From Chlorobiota bacterium (GTDB lineage: Bacteria; Bacteroidota; Chlorobiia; Chlorobiales; Chlorobiaceae): a stretch of DNA of 64,000 nt. The notes below the pieces were generated by a model. It was not told the DNA's origin. It searched no databases and saw only the letters and a program-made list of their open reading frames with translations. The DNA lies in NCBI GenBank assembly GCA_016868665.1, contig VGGK01000001.1:42762-106761 (forward strand), in the 5' to 3' direction. The position numbers and the translations under genes are program-made. Positions 26,110 to 37,860 of this stretch are shown piece after piece; the first letter of the stretch is position 1, and the number at the start of each line of letters is the position of its first letter.

Positions 26110-26973
26110 ATGCTAAAAAAAATAGGCTCAATAGAAAGCAATGCCTATGGATTCAATGCATTAGCTCTTCTTGCGGAAAGCTCGAAAACATTCAGTGGAG
26201 ATATGCTTGCGCTTGATTTTCAGGAGTGCACGACATTCGATGCTAATATGGCAGCTCCCCTCTATGCCTCCCTGACTTGTTACAATGTTGAAAAAGTACA
26301 AGCTGTCAACATCCGGCATGATATCCGAGTCGTATTAACAAAAAACGGTTTTCTTGGCGAACTTGGATTCCGGAACATAAGTGATTCGGATCAGACAATA
26401 CTCCCTTTCAGAAGATTTAAACGAAACGAAGGATTGTCCTTTGCCAACTATCTGAGTCAGTACATGAGGGGCAGGGGAATCCCCAGAATGTCAGCAGGCC
26501 TTACAAAGCGTTTTTTGCAGAGCCTCTTCGAAATTTTCCAGAATGCCGCAATGCATTCCAACTCACAGTCCGGTATTTTTGTATGCGGTCAGTTATCTCC
26601 TGCTATGAACAAGCTTGATTTTAGCATAGCCGATGCAGGAATCGGCATTCGTGATAGCGTTCGCAAACACTTCAACAATACGATAAACTCCTGCTCCGCA
26701 ATTAAATGGGCGTTAGAGGAAGGCCATACTACAAAGACAAACAATCAACCAGGAGGACTAGGACTCAAACTGCTTAAAGATTTCATACGAATCAACCAGG
26801 GAAAAATACAGATCACATCACGGTACGGATTCCATGAAATCAGCGGGAAGGTTGAACCTTTCTACAAGCTCGACTATGATTTTCCGGGAACTTGCGTTAA
26901 TATTGAAATCAATACCGATGACACAAGAAATTACGCACTGAAATCCGAAATAAAATCATCAGATATTTTCTAA
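26110..26973 (+). CDS. GHKL-type ATP-binding protein (anti-sigma/histidine-kinase-like)
   Basis: The protein has 287 residues from ATG 26110; an earlier in-frame start at 26041 would overlap ksgA and is rejected. Residues about 1-100 have a STAS-like pattern (SGDMLALDFQECTTFDANMA, then VVLTKNGFLGELGF). The C-terminal part is a HATPase fold: N box FEIFQNAAMHSN, G1 SIADAGIGIRD and G2 GGLGLKLLKDFI. There is no phospho-acceptor His, so it is not a classical kinase. It may be an anti-sigma-like or switch kinase. Its stop overlaps the next ATG by one base. Together with the STAS-like and PIN genes downstream it forms a three-gene module of unknown role. Confidence 0.8.
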   Translation: MLKKIGSIESNAYGFNALALLAESSKTFSGDMLALDFQECTTFDANMAAPLYASLTCYNVEKVQAVNIRHDIRVVLTKNGFLGELGFRNISDSDQTILPFRRFKRNEGLSFANYLSQYMRGRGIPRMSAGLTKRFLQSLFEIFQNAAMHSNSQSGIFVCGQLSPAMNKLDFSIADAGIGIRDSVRKHFNNTINSCSAIKWALEEGHTTKTNNQPGGLGLKLLKDFIRINQGKIQITSRYGFHEISGKVEPFYKLDYDFPGTCVNIEINTDDTRNYALKSEIKSSDIF

Positions 26974-27341
26974 TGAATGAACAAACGATGCCTGCTGTGA
27001 GACTGAAGGCTGCTGAAATACTCGGCAATGACCTTTGCATATCTTCAGAAGACGGCCAGACCCTGTTTGAAGCCACAGCGTCACTTATCAGCGAAGGCAA
27101 ACAGGTTATTGTTTCGTTCGAAGGAGTCTCAATGCTCATCTCGCTTTTCCTGAATGCGGCCATAGGTCAGTTGTACGGTCAATTCACTGAAAATCAAGTC
27201 CGGAGTCACCTCTTAGTTGAAGGACTGGCTCCCGACGATATGGAACTGCTCCGGGGAGTGGTGGAAAACGCAAAAAAGTATTACTCCCGACCTAAAGAGT
27301 ACGATAAGGCCTGGGCTGTGGAGGGCGATGATGAGGAATAA
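26973..27341 (+). CDS. STAS-like protein, DUF4325 type
   Basis: The protein has 122 residues. The central motif VIVSFEGVSMLISLFLNAAI followed by GQLYGQF matches the small STAS-like family typified by a strand, a short FxGV motif, a Ser-rich turn and an amphipathic helix. In that family the protein is usually encoded beside a GHKL ATPase, in line with the upstream gene. The C-terminus is acidic. It overlaps the ATPase gene by one base and the PIN gene by 11 bases, so production of the three proteins is probably linked. The family name is from recall of the motif, not a search. Confidence 0.72.
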   Translation: MNEQTMPAVRLKAAEILGNDLCISSEDGQTLFEATASLISEGKQVIVSFEGVSMLISLFLNAAIGQLYGQFTENQVRSHLLVEGLAPDDMELLRGVVENAKKYYSRPKEYDKAWAVEGDDEE

Positions 27342-27888
27342 GGTCTATAACCTGAGAAACTATGCTTTCACTTGTAAAGAGAAAATACTTGTTGACACCA
27401 ATGTATGGATCTACCTTTTCCCTCCACCCGGAAATCCACGCAATGATCTCGCAACCACATACTCCCGGGCTTTTCTTTCAATGATACAAGCAGGCGCAAT
27501 ACCGGTTGTTGATCCTTTGATTGCCAGCGAATATCTCAATCGCTACTGCAGAATCGAATGGGAAGTAAGGTTCCGCAATCTCTATCCGACATTCAAAACA
27601 TTCAGAAAATCCCCCGACTTCCTTTCCGTCGCGCATTCAGCATCAACCTTCGCATCAAATATTCTTGCTAAAAGCGCCATGCACAACGTGCATACGGGAA
27701 AACCACAACTATCTCAGGCAATACAAGATTTTCAGTCCGGACAGCTCGATTTCAATGACACGCTTCTCGTTGACCTCTGCAAACAGCTCGACATGAAGCT
27801 GCTCACCAATGATTCGGACTTTCAAACAGGAGGCATCGATATACTGACGGCAAATCCAAAACTACTGAAACTTTCTGCTGAGCAATGA
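27331..27888 (+). CDS. PIN-domain ribonuclease
   Basis: The protein has 185 residues from ATG 27331, six bases after a GGAGG; ATG 27328 is too close to it. The PIN motifs are present: first Asp in KILVDTNVWIYLF, Glu in DPLIASEYLNRYC, and acidic pair in FNDTLLVDLCKQL and LLTNDSDFQ. These residues bind Mg2+/Mn2+ in RNases of the VapC type. It is longer than a typical VapC toxin (about 130 residues) and there is no small DNA-binding antitoxin next to it. Instead a STAS-like gene and a GHKL ATPase gene precede it with overlaps. It could be an RNase effector controlled by those two proteins; that is inference. Confidence 0.8.
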   Translation: MRNKVYNLRNYAFTCKEKILVDTNVWIYLFPPPGNPRNDLATTYSRAFLSMIQAGAIPVVDPLIASEYLNRYCRIEWEVRFRNLYPTFKTFRKSPDFLSVAHSASTFASNILAKSAMHNVHTGKPQLSQAIQDFQSGQLDFNDTLLVDLCKQLDMKLLTNDSDFQTGGIDILTANPKLLKLSAEQ

Positions 27889-27987
27889 ATCAATTCATGT
27901 CATGATATACCTTATGACTGAGCATCAAGCAAGGTAATGGCGGCTACGGAACCCGGCTGATCCAGCCTTATCTTCATAAAAGAACAT

Positions 27988-28030
27988 GGCCAATCAACAA
28001 TTGTTGATTGGCCGTAAATCGATTTTTTGT
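27988..28030 (+). terminator. Palindromic intrinsic terminator
   Basis: A perfect 26-bp palindrome (27988-28013; half site ggccaatcaacaa) is followed at short distance by gattttttg. It lies 100 nt past the PIN gene and before the propionate operon. With no unpaired loop it would fold with a few central bases open. A dyad binding site is an alternative. Confidence 0.6.
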
Positions 28031-28190
28031 TAGAATGAAGTTTAGGTAATTTCACCATCTGAAAGTGCAGATGCGAAACAGCCGCAGTAAACAAGGATTC
28101 TCCGCCGTTCTGCCTGTTCAATGCTGTTCCTGCTGACAGATTCTCCCTGCATGTTACCAATAACCTTAGAAATCCAAGGGGGTTACTCGT

Positions 28191-30113
28191 ATGTCGCATT
28201 CCTACAATACCGTATTCAAACAGTCGATCGAGCAGCCGGAAGAGTTCTGGGGCAACGCCGCATCGGAACTTCACTGGTACAAAAAATGGGATTCCGTGCT
28301 GGATTCCTCGAACCCGCCGTTTTACCGCTGGTTTTCAGGAGGCAGAACCAACACCTGCTACAACGCGCTTGACCGTCATGTCGACGAAGGCCGGGGCAAT
28401 CAGCTTGCCGTCATTTACGACAGCCCGGTCACCGGCACCAAGGAACGCTACACCTACAGGGAGTTTCGCGATATCGTAGCGCTCTTTGCCGGAGCACTGC
28501 AGTCAAGAGGGGTCCGCAAAGGCGACCGGGTCATCATCTACATGCCGATGATTCCCGAAGCGGTGGTCGCAATGCTGGCGTGTGCGAGAATAGGTGCGAT
28601 TCACTCCGTTGTTTTTGGTGGATTCGCCTCGCACGAACTTGCTGTAAGAATCGACGACTGCAAACCCAAAGTGATTATCTCCGCATCGTGCGGCATCGAA
28701 CACGGCCGGATCGTTGACTACAAACGACTTCTCGACTTCGCTATCGAGCTCGCCCACTTCAAACCGGAAATCTGCATCATCAAGCAGCGCGAACAGCTGA
28801 AAGCCGAACTTAACGAGGAGCGGGACCTCACATGGAAGCAGTCGCTGCTCGGCGCTGAACCTGCGCAATGTATTCCTGTCGAATCGAGCGATCCGCTCTA
28901 TATCCTCTACACGTCAGGCACGACAGGACAGCCGAAAGGCATCGTGCGCGACAACGGCGGCCACATGGTAGCCATGAAATGGTCGATGGAAAACGTCTAC
29001 AACGTCAAGCCCGGCGAGGTATACTGGGCGGCAAGCGATGTCGGCTGGGTGGTAGGCCACTCTTACATCGTCTATGCTCCGCTGCTGCACGGCTGCACCT
29101 CGCTGATCTTCGAAGGGAAACCGGTCGGCACACCGGATCCCGGGACCTTCTGGAGAATCGTCAACGAGTATTCTGTATCGGTGCTTTTCACCGCACCGAC
29201 CGCCTTCAGGGCCATCAAAAAAGAGGACCCGAAAGGCATGCATATAAAAAAATACGACATTTCGAGCCTGCGCACCCTCTTCCTTGCCGGAGAGCGCGCA
29301 GACCCGGACACGGTGAAATGGGCCGAGGAGAAGCTGCGGGTACCGGTCATCGACCACTGGTGGCAGACCGAAACCGGCTGGGCTATCGCCGCGAACTGCC
29401 AGGGCATCGAACCCGGACCGGTAAAATACGGTTCTGCATCGAGAGCCGTCCCCGGTTATGACGTCCAGGTGGTGAATCAGGAGATGCAGCAGCTGCCAGC
29501 CGGACAGATGGGCGACATCGTCGTCAAACTTCCTCTTCCCCCCGGCACCATGCTGACCATCTGGAAGGCGGACAACCGGTTCGTGGAAAATTACATGACC
29601 AGTTTTCCCGGGTACTACCAGACCAGCGACGCCGGCTATATCGACGAAGACGGCTACATTCATATTATGTCGCGCACGGACGACATTATCAACGTTGCCG
29701 GGCACCGTCTCTCGACAGGAGCCATTGAGGCCGCTCTGTGCGAACACCCCGACGTAGCCGAAAGCGCGGTGATAGGCGTGAAGGACGACCTGAAAGGCGA
29801 AGTTCCTCTCGGATTCCTGGTGCTGAAAGCCAACGTCGATACGCCCGAAAATCAGATCATCAAGCATGTGATCGAATACGTACGCGAGAACATCGGACCT
29901 GTCGCCTCATTCAAACATGCCGTCATCGTCAACCGGCTGCCGAAAACCCGTTCGGGCAAAATTCTGCGCGGCACCATGCGGAAAATCGCCAACAGCGAGG
30001 AGTACGCCATGCCGGCAACGATCGACGATCCGACGATTCTCGATGAAATCAGGGTGGCACTGCAGACTATAGGGTACGCAGTAAACAGCAAGCCCTTAAC
30101 AAAAGAAGCATGA
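28191..30113 (+). CDS. prpE: Propionyl-CoA synthetase (acyl-CoA synthetase, AMP-forming)
   Basis: The protein has 640 residues. ANL-family motifs include YILYTSGTTGQPKGIVRDNG (P loop), HWWQTETGWAI, TSDAGYIDEDGYIHIMSRTD, and the C-terminal PKTRSGKILRGTMRKI with the Lys that is acetylated in related enzymes. TETGWAI, in place of the acetyl-CoA synthetase TETGG, is the pattern of propionyl-CoA synthetases, which fits the genes that follow. It activates propionate to propionyl-CoA via propionyl-AMP. A strong AAGGGGG site precedes the ATG. It is the first gene of a six-gene operon; the next ATG overlaps its stop (ATGA). Acetate may be a second substrate. Confidence 0.9.
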   Translation: MSHSYNTVFKQSIEQPEEFWGNAASELHWYKKWDSVLDSSNPPFYRWFSGGRTNTCYNALDRHVDEGRGNQLAVIYDSPVTGTKERYTYREFRDIVALFAGALQSRGVRKGDRVIIYMPMIPEAVVAMLACARIGAIHSVVFGGFASHELAVRIDDCKPKVIISASCGIEHGRIVDYKRLLDFAIELAHFKPEICIIKQREQLKAELNEERDLTWKQSLLGAEPAQCIPVESSDPLYILYTSGTTGQPKGIVRDNGGHMVAMKWSMENVYNVKPGEVYWAASDVGWVVGHSYIVYAPLLHGCTSLIFEGKPVGTPDPGTFWRIVNEYSVSVLFTAPTAFRAIKKEDPKGMHIKKYDISSLRTLFLAGERADPDTVKWAEEKLRVPVIDHWWQTETGWAIAANCQGIEPGPVKYGSASRAVPGYDVQVVNQEMQQLPAGQMGDIVVKLPLPPGTMLTIWKADNRFVENYMTSFPGYYQTSDAGYIDEDGYIHIMSRTDDIINVAGHRLSTGAIEAALCEHPDVAESAVIGVKDDLKGEVPLGFLVLKANVDTPENQIIKHVIEYVRENIGPVASFKHAVIVNRLPKTRSGKILRGTMRKIANSEEYAMPATIDDPTILDEIRVALQTIGYAVNSKPLTKEA

Positions 30114-30517
30114 TCAGAAAAATTGACCATATTGCCATCGCTGTTCAGAACCTCGAAAGCGCGCTCGAAACGTTCCGCAACGTTCTCGGGTGCGCCCCTG
30201 AGTCGATAACAGTAGAAGAGGTTCCCTCGGAAAAGGTTCGGGTCGCATTCATACCTGTGGGCGAAACAAAAATAGAGCTGCTCCAGCCGCTTGCAGACGA
30301 CAGCCCCATTTCGAAGTTCCTGCAGAAAAACGGAGACGGAATGCACCATATCGCCCTTGAGACCGACGATCTGGAACAAGAGACCCGGAGAATCACGGCT
30401 CTGAACCTCAGCACCCTTGGAGCACCCAAAGAAGGGGCCGGAGGTAAAAGCATCGTTTTCCTGCACCCGAAGGAAACCAACAGGGTGCTGATGGAATTCA
30501 CCGAACACAAATCGTAA
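30110..30517 (+). CDS. mce: Methylmalonyl-CoA epimerase
   Basis: The protein has 135 residues of the glyoxalase/VOC fold: IDHIAIAVQNLESALETF, VGETKIELLQPL, GDGMHHIALETDDLE and LMEFTEHK. Metal ligands His (DHIAIAV), His (MHHIALE) and Glu (LMEF) are present. It interconverts (2S)- and (2R)-methylmalonyl-CoA between carboxylation and the mutase step. It overlaps the synthetase gene by 4 nt. Confidence 0.92.
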   Translation: MIRKIDHIAIAVQNLESALETFRNVLGCAPESITVEEVPSEKVRVAFIPVGETKIELLQPLADDSPISKFLQKNGDGMHHIALETDDLEQETRRITALNLSTLGAPKEGAGGKSIVFLHPKETNRVLMEFTEHKS

Positions 30518-30538
30518 CCTAACCTGAAAGAACGTTTA

Positions 30539-32341
30539 GTGCCTACTGTGGAACATTTTTATCTGCCGTTCGAGAAAAGAGAGGGCTTCAGCTACTCTCG
30601 TGAGGCTCTGGAAGCGCTGACCGAGTACGAAAAATATCAGCTCTCCTTTCATCCCGAACGTCCCAAATACCTCGATTATCTCTCTGTTTTCGAACGGCCG
30701 GAGGAGTGCCTGCAGAGCGACGAACACGGGAGCTGCGTCATCCAGACCCACCGGGCAGCAATCCGGTCGGGAGAATCTCTCCTGCCGGTCATGCTTATCG
30801 GACAGCAATCCGGTCCAACGTCGGATTTCGGGCTCATGAAAGCGCTCATGAAGGACCCTGCTGACGTGAGCCGATGGAACCACGGCATGCCCACTCCTGC
30901 AGCATTCCGCAAAGCGATCGAGGCAATCAGGATAGCCGAAGAGGAAAATCGCATCATCGTCACCATTGTCGATACGGCCGGGGCCGACCCGACGGAAGAA
31001 TCGGAAGCGGGAGGAATCGCATGGAAAATCGGCCGTTGCATGCAGGCCCTTGCCGAAGCGACGGTTCCCACCCTTTCGGTGATCGTCAACAGAGGATGCA
31101 GCGGCGGTGCTATCGCTCTCACCGGATGTGATATCGTGCTTGCCATGGAATACGCCACCTATCTGGTCATTTCTCCGGAAGCATGCTCATCCATCCTCTT
31201 CCGGACTCGCGACAAGGCCGGCCTTGCCGCTGAGATTTCCCAGATTACAGCCAAAGAGGCTCTGAAAAACGGTATCGTTGACGATCTGATCGCCGAACCG
31301 GAGGGACCCGCACACCGTTTCAGGGAAACCGCCATGGAATCCTTCCGGAATGCTGTATCCGCACAAGTCCGTAAACTCGGCGAAATTGCGCCCGGCGAGG
31401 TATTCGAAAAGAGAATGCAGCGATGGGAAAAAATCGGGCAATGGAATACCATCAGCGAAGAAGATATCCTTGCGTTCGAAAAACAGGTCTCTTACTTCAT
31501 ATCAAAACCCGAAAAAGTCCTTTTCGTCGCTCGGCACAAGAGATGCGCAGACAGCGAGGGCAATAAGGTCCACGATCCTGTGCTCTATTCGAGACTGCTG
31601 GCCGACAGCTTCGTCTGCTCGACCTGTGGACATCGCTATGTCCGTCTGACGGCGCACGACTACGTCGATCTCGTGCTCGATAAAGGATCCTTCCGCGAGC
31701 ACCCTGAAACCCGCTACATCGTCGACCGCGACATTCTGGAATTTCCCGATTACGAGCAGAAAATCCAGGAAGCGCGACGCAAAACCGGAGCCGCATCTTC
31801 GTTCATAACCGGAGACGGCACCATCGAAGGAATCGGCGTCGTGTTCTGTGCAACCAACTTCAACTTCCTCGGCGGCTCCTTCTGCATGTCTACCGGCGAA
31901 AAAATCTGGCGGGCCGCAGCAATCGCAGTCGCCGAAAAAAAGCCGCTCATCATCCAGGCAGGCGGCGGCGGCGCAAGAATGCACGAAGGATGCTCGTCGA
32001 TGGTCAGTCTGCCCAAACTCCATGTCGCCATTTCAAGCGTCGAGAAGGCCGGACTGCCGGTCATCACCATTGTCACCGATCCCACGCTCGGCGGAGTTGC
32101 CATCGGTTTTGCGGCAAGAGGCATGCGCGTATTCGAGCATAACGCCGGCAACATCGGCTTTTCAGGAAAACGGGTCATCGAACAGTACACCGGCAGACGA
32201 ACTTCAAGGGAGTTCCAGACCACATGGTGGCTGAAGCAGAAAGGCTATGCCGATATGACTGCCCTGCCGACCGGGATGAAAAACAAAATCGCCGAACTGC
32301 TGCGTCGTCATGCGGCAACGCCGGTATCCGGGGATAAATGA
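30539..32341 (+). CDS. Acyl-CoA carboxyltransferase, AccA-like half followed by AccD-like half
   Basis: The protein has 600 residues with a GTG start at 30539. Residues about 1-310 match the alpha subunit of acetyl-CoA carboxyltransferase: AFRKAIEAIRIAEEENRIIV, TIVDTAGADPTEESEAGG, NRGCSGGAIALTGCDIVL and ATYLVISPEACSSILF. Residues about 333-600 match the beta subunit: a zinc-site-like H333-x2-C336...C360-x2-C363, then DYVDLVLDKGSFRE, GVVFCATNFNFLGGSFCMST, GGGGARMHEG and NIGFSGKRVIEQYTG. Usual propionyl-CoA carboxylase beta chains (about 510 residues) have the beta-like part first. In context it would carboxylate propionyl-CoA to methylmalonyl-CoA using a biotin carboxylase and carrier encoded elsewhere. 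It could instead be a second acetyl-CoA carboxyltransferase. Confidence 0.82.
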   Translation: MPTVEHFYLPFEKREGFSYSREALEALTEYEKYQLSFHPERPKYLDYLSVFERPEECLQSDEHGSCVIQTHRAAIRSGESLLPVMLIGQQSGPTSDFGLMKALMKDPADVSRWNHGMPTPAAFRKAIEAIRIAEEENRIIVTIVDTAGADPTEESEAGGIAWKIGRCMQALAEATVPTLSVIVNRGCSGGAIALTGCDIVLAMEYATYLVISPEACSSILFRTRDKAGLAAEISQITAKEALKNGIVDDLIAEPEGPAHRFRETAMESFRNAVSAQVRKLGEIAPGEVFEKRMQRWEKIGQWNTISEEDILAFEKQVSYFISKPEKVLFVARHKRCADSEGNKVHDPVLYSRLLADSFVCSTCGHRYVRLTAHDYVDLVLDKGSFREHPETRYIVDRDILEFPDYEQKIQEARRKTGAASSFITGDGTIEGIGVVFCATNFNFLGGSFCMSTGEKIWRAAAIAVAEKKPLIIQAGGGGARMHEGCSSMVSLPKLHVAISSVEKAGLPVITIVTDPTLGGVAIGFAARGMRVFEHNAGNIGFSGKRVIEQYTGRRTSREFQTTWWLKQKGYADMTALPTGMKNKIAELLRRHAATPVSGDK

Positions 32342-32370
32342 ACCCTCAACATGTTCAGTAAACTACCATC

Positions 32371-34130
32371 ATGACATCTACCACCGGTATACCGCTGTTT
32401 CAGGACTTTCCCCCTGTCAGCTGGGAAGAATGGAAAGCCAGGGCAACGGCCGATCTCAGGGATACTCCTTATGACCGTATCAGGTGGAACACTCCTGACG
32501 GGTTCGTTCTTGAACCCCGGTATTCGGCAGACCATAAGCTCATCCCTCCCGGATTCAGCGTCGGAAAATCGCAAAACCGATGGAACAGCTGCCGACGCAT
32601 CCCGGTAACGGACTGCGGAACGGCAAACCGCGATGCCATTGCCGCGCTGTCGGAAAATGCCGCAGCGATTGAATTCTTTTTTTCCAGTACCGATCTCTGC
32701 AGCAAAAAAAACCTTGAACTGCTGTTCGAAGGCATTCATATTCCAGCCGCTGCGATATATCTTTCAGGCTCCGTCGGTGACCCCGTCAGACTGCTGGAAA
32801 ACCTTGCTTCAATACCGGGTTTCGGCGAAAACAACGGCTGTCTCCTGACGGAGCCGCCCCGGAACTCTCAGGGACTGTTCCTTGCGGCGCTTCCCATTCC
32901 GGCATTCCGCTTTCTGGCGGTCGATACCGTACCCTGGCATGATCGCGGCGCAACGCCATCACAGGAAATCGCGCTCGCACTGGCCGGAGTGAGCGATCTC
33001 ATGCACCGGTTTACCGGAGAGGGCGAAAATCCGGAACGCATCGCTGCCGCCATCGAGATCGTCATGGCAGCCGGATCGAGCCACTTTATCGAACTTGCAA
33101 AACCAAGAGCGCTCCGATCGCTGCTCCCCTTCGTACTGAAGGCTTATGGAGCCGCTGAAACCTCTGCCGTCAGGCTTTTCGCCAGAACCTCAGCAAAAAA
33201 CATCTCGCTGCTCGACCCCTTCACCAACCTGCTGCGACAGACAACCGAAGCGGTATCATCCATACTTGGAGGATACGATACCCTGCAGGCAGACCCGTTC
33301 GACAGCGGCATTTCCGTTCCCCGAAACGATGCCGAACGCATCTCGGCAAACATCCACCTCATTCTCAGAGAAGAGTGCTTCCTCGACCGCGTCATCGACC
33401 CGGCGGCCGGCTCCTGCTACATAGAAACCCTGACCGCGGAACTCGCAGCTGCCGCGTGGAAGCAATTCGTGGAAATCGAAACTGCAGGGGGACTTGCCGC
33501 TGCGATAAAGAACGACATGGTACCGGAGGCCATCGCGAGAGCAGCCTCAAGCGCAAAGAAAAACGTCGAAAACAGAAAAAAAACCCTCATAGGCGTCAAC
33601 CGCTACCTCTGGCCGCTCACCGCGGCGCAGCAAGAGCGTCTCGATACGTTGCTGAACGCTGCCGAAACAGCCAGGGAAACCAGCGAAACGGCATCCTTCG
33701 AGCTGCTCCGGATCAAGGCAGAAAAACACAGAATTAAAACCGGCAGCATACCATCAGTCTTTATCCGGCTCTCGGGCGATCCTTCTCTCGGGTTCAGGCT
33801 GGCTGCCTTTACGGAGGACTTTTTCCGGTGCGGAGGATTCGATATTGCCGGAACAGCCCTCCTCGACGCAGACAGCTCGTCATGCGGCGCCGCTCTCGAA
33901 AACAACCCGGCTATCGTTGCGCTCTGCGTCGCCGAAAAAAATCCCGTGCCCGACGCAGAACTGATCTGCATGACCATCCGCAAACAGCTCCCCGACGCAA
34001 TCATCGTCATGGCAGGAAAACCGCCGGAAGGGCACGAACGACTTCTCGCCGCCGGTCTGGACAGCTTTATCCACAACGGAGTAAACGTTCTTGCCATGCT
34101 GCAATCGTACCACCTTAAAACCGGAATACA

Positions 34131-34134
<4 letters not shown>
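32371..34134 (+). CDS. mutA: Methylmalonyl-CoA mutase, small (non-catalytic) subunit
   Basis: The protein has 587 residues. It shows the TIM-barrel region of the mutase family (for example [40 protein letters not shown]). Its C-terminal B12-like domain ([13 protein letters not shown] at the end) lacks the DxHxxG cobalamin motif, as expected for the inactive partner subunit. It pairs with the large subunit encoded directly after it, with a 4-nt ATGA overlap. Confidence 0.92.
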
Positions 34135-36270
<2,136 letters not shown>

Positions 36271-36278
<8 letters not shown>

Positions 36279-37299
36279 AAGCATTGAAATGTCCATGCCG
36301 GAAAAAAGGAAACCATACGAACCCGGCGTCGACGAGATTGTGGCGGGAATCCTGGAAGGAAACCGCAGAATGCTCAGCCGTGCCATCACGCTCGTGGAAT
36401 CGACAAAACCGGAACACGAGTCGAAAGCGCATGAGGTGCTCGACCGCTGTCTTGCTGTAAAAAAGGAAACCATCCGCATCGGCATTACCGGATCGCCGGG
36501 AGCAGGCAAAAGCACCTTCATCGAATCGCTCGGCAAAGAGATCATAGCAGAGGGGCTCCGTCTTGCAGTGCTCGCCGTTGACCCCAGCAGCAGCCGTTCC
36601 GGCGGCAGTATCCTCGGCGACAAGGCACGCATGGAAACGCTGGCCGCGCATCCGGCAGCGTTCATCCGCCCAACGGCCTCCTCGGGACATCTCGGCGGAA
36701 CATCGCCGAAAACCCATGAGGCCATAGTTCTGTGCGAAGCTGCAGGGTTTGATGTGGTAATCGTGGAAACCGTAGGGGTCGGTCAGTCGGAAATCACGGT
36801 TGATTCGATGGTGGATTTCATTCTCCTGCTCATGCTCCCGGGATCGGGCGACGAACTGCAGGGAATAAAACGCGGCATCATGGAAATCGCCGACGCAATA
36901 GCCGTCACCAAAAGCGACGGCACGCAGGAACCTCTTGCGCTGGTATCTAAAGCCGATTCCGAGGCCGCTCTGCGTATGCTTCCCCCCAAGCACCGTTTCC
37001 ATGAACGCAGAGTGTTTCTCACATCGTCCGTTACCGGAAAAGGCATTGGCGACGTATGGAAGGAGATCCGCGATACCGTAGCCTCCATGCGCCGTCAGAA
37101 CATCCTGCAGGCACGCAGGAAGGAACAGTTGAAGAAACTGCTCTATAGCTCGCTTGAATCCATGCTCAGAACACGCTTCTTCAGCAACCGGGCCGTTCAT
37201 GCAATGCTGCCCGACATAGAACAGAAGGTACTCTCAGACAGCCTCAGCCCTTTCAGCGGCGCAAAAGCCCTGCTCGAAGCGTTTCAGAACAGAACCTGA
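36271..37299 (+). CDS. meaB: Methylmalonyl-CoA mutase-associated GTPase MeaB (ArgK family)
   Basis: The protein has 342 residues from ATG 36271; a TTG two codons earlier is unlikely. It shows Walker [38 protein letters not shown], Walker B-like [13 protein letters not shown] and the guanine-specificity motif TKSDG. It is a G3E-family chaperone that gates adenosylcobalamin loading and protects the mutase from inactivation. It is the last gene of the propionate operon. Confidence 0.95.
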
Positions 37300-37384
37300 C
37301 GCCGGAAGGGAGTCACCCGGGGTTATCTGTCTGCGCCTGGAGGCTCATAGCACCTTAGGCGAAATGAGCTCCCCGCACTAAGTT

Positions 37385-37846
37385 TCACTCCTGCTCCCCG
37401 ATAAACTCCTTCTCGTCATTTTTAACGATCAGCACCGGGCAATTGGCTTTCCTCACCACGGTTTCGGCAACGCTGCCCATGATAAGGCGGCTCAGTCCTT
37501 TCTTGCCGTGCGAGCCCATGATGATGAGATTCACATCGAGGTCAGCGGCTTTTTCAAGAATAACGTCGGATGGATTTCCGATCTCCACCGTACTCTCGAC
37601 CTTGAGCCCTTCGTCAAGCAGTCCCTGCTTCAGCGCATCGAGATCCTCGGTGGAGGCCTTTTCAAGATCCTCTTCGAGAGGAATATAGTTGAGCGAGAGG
37701 TCCACCGCCATCGGTCGCGGTTCGACCACATTGAGGAGGAACATCGAAGCGCCCATGCTTACGGCAAATTCATGCGCATAACGCACGGCTTTCTTCGATG
37801 CATCCGAAAAATCCACCGGGCAGAGAATTGTTCTGATCTTGAACAT
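37385..37846 (-). CDS. Universal stress protein (UspA family)
   Basis: The protein has 153 residues. It begins TILCPVDFSDASKKAVRYAH and has the ATP-binding motif GSHGKKGLSRLIMGSVAE (G-x2-G-x9-G-S), ending in CPVLIVK. It is probably an ATP-binding Usp acting in stress response. It lies 14 nt after the slipin gene and is probably the last gene of the nfeD-slipin-usp operon. Confidence 0.93.
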   Translation of the reverse strand: MFKIRTILCPVDFSDASKKAVRYAHEFAVSMGASMFLLNVVEPRPMAVDLSLNYIPLEEDLEKASTEDLDALKQGLLDEGLKVESTVEIGNPSDVILEKAADLDVNLIIMGSHGKKGLSRLIMGSVAETVVRKANCPVLIVKNDEKEFIGEQE

Positions 37847-37860
37847 GACTTGTTACGGTT

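Noticed and set aside
28914..29867. 317-codon minus-strand ORF opposite prpE
   Set aside because: Shadow of a highly conserved enzyme gene; no domain is recognisable.
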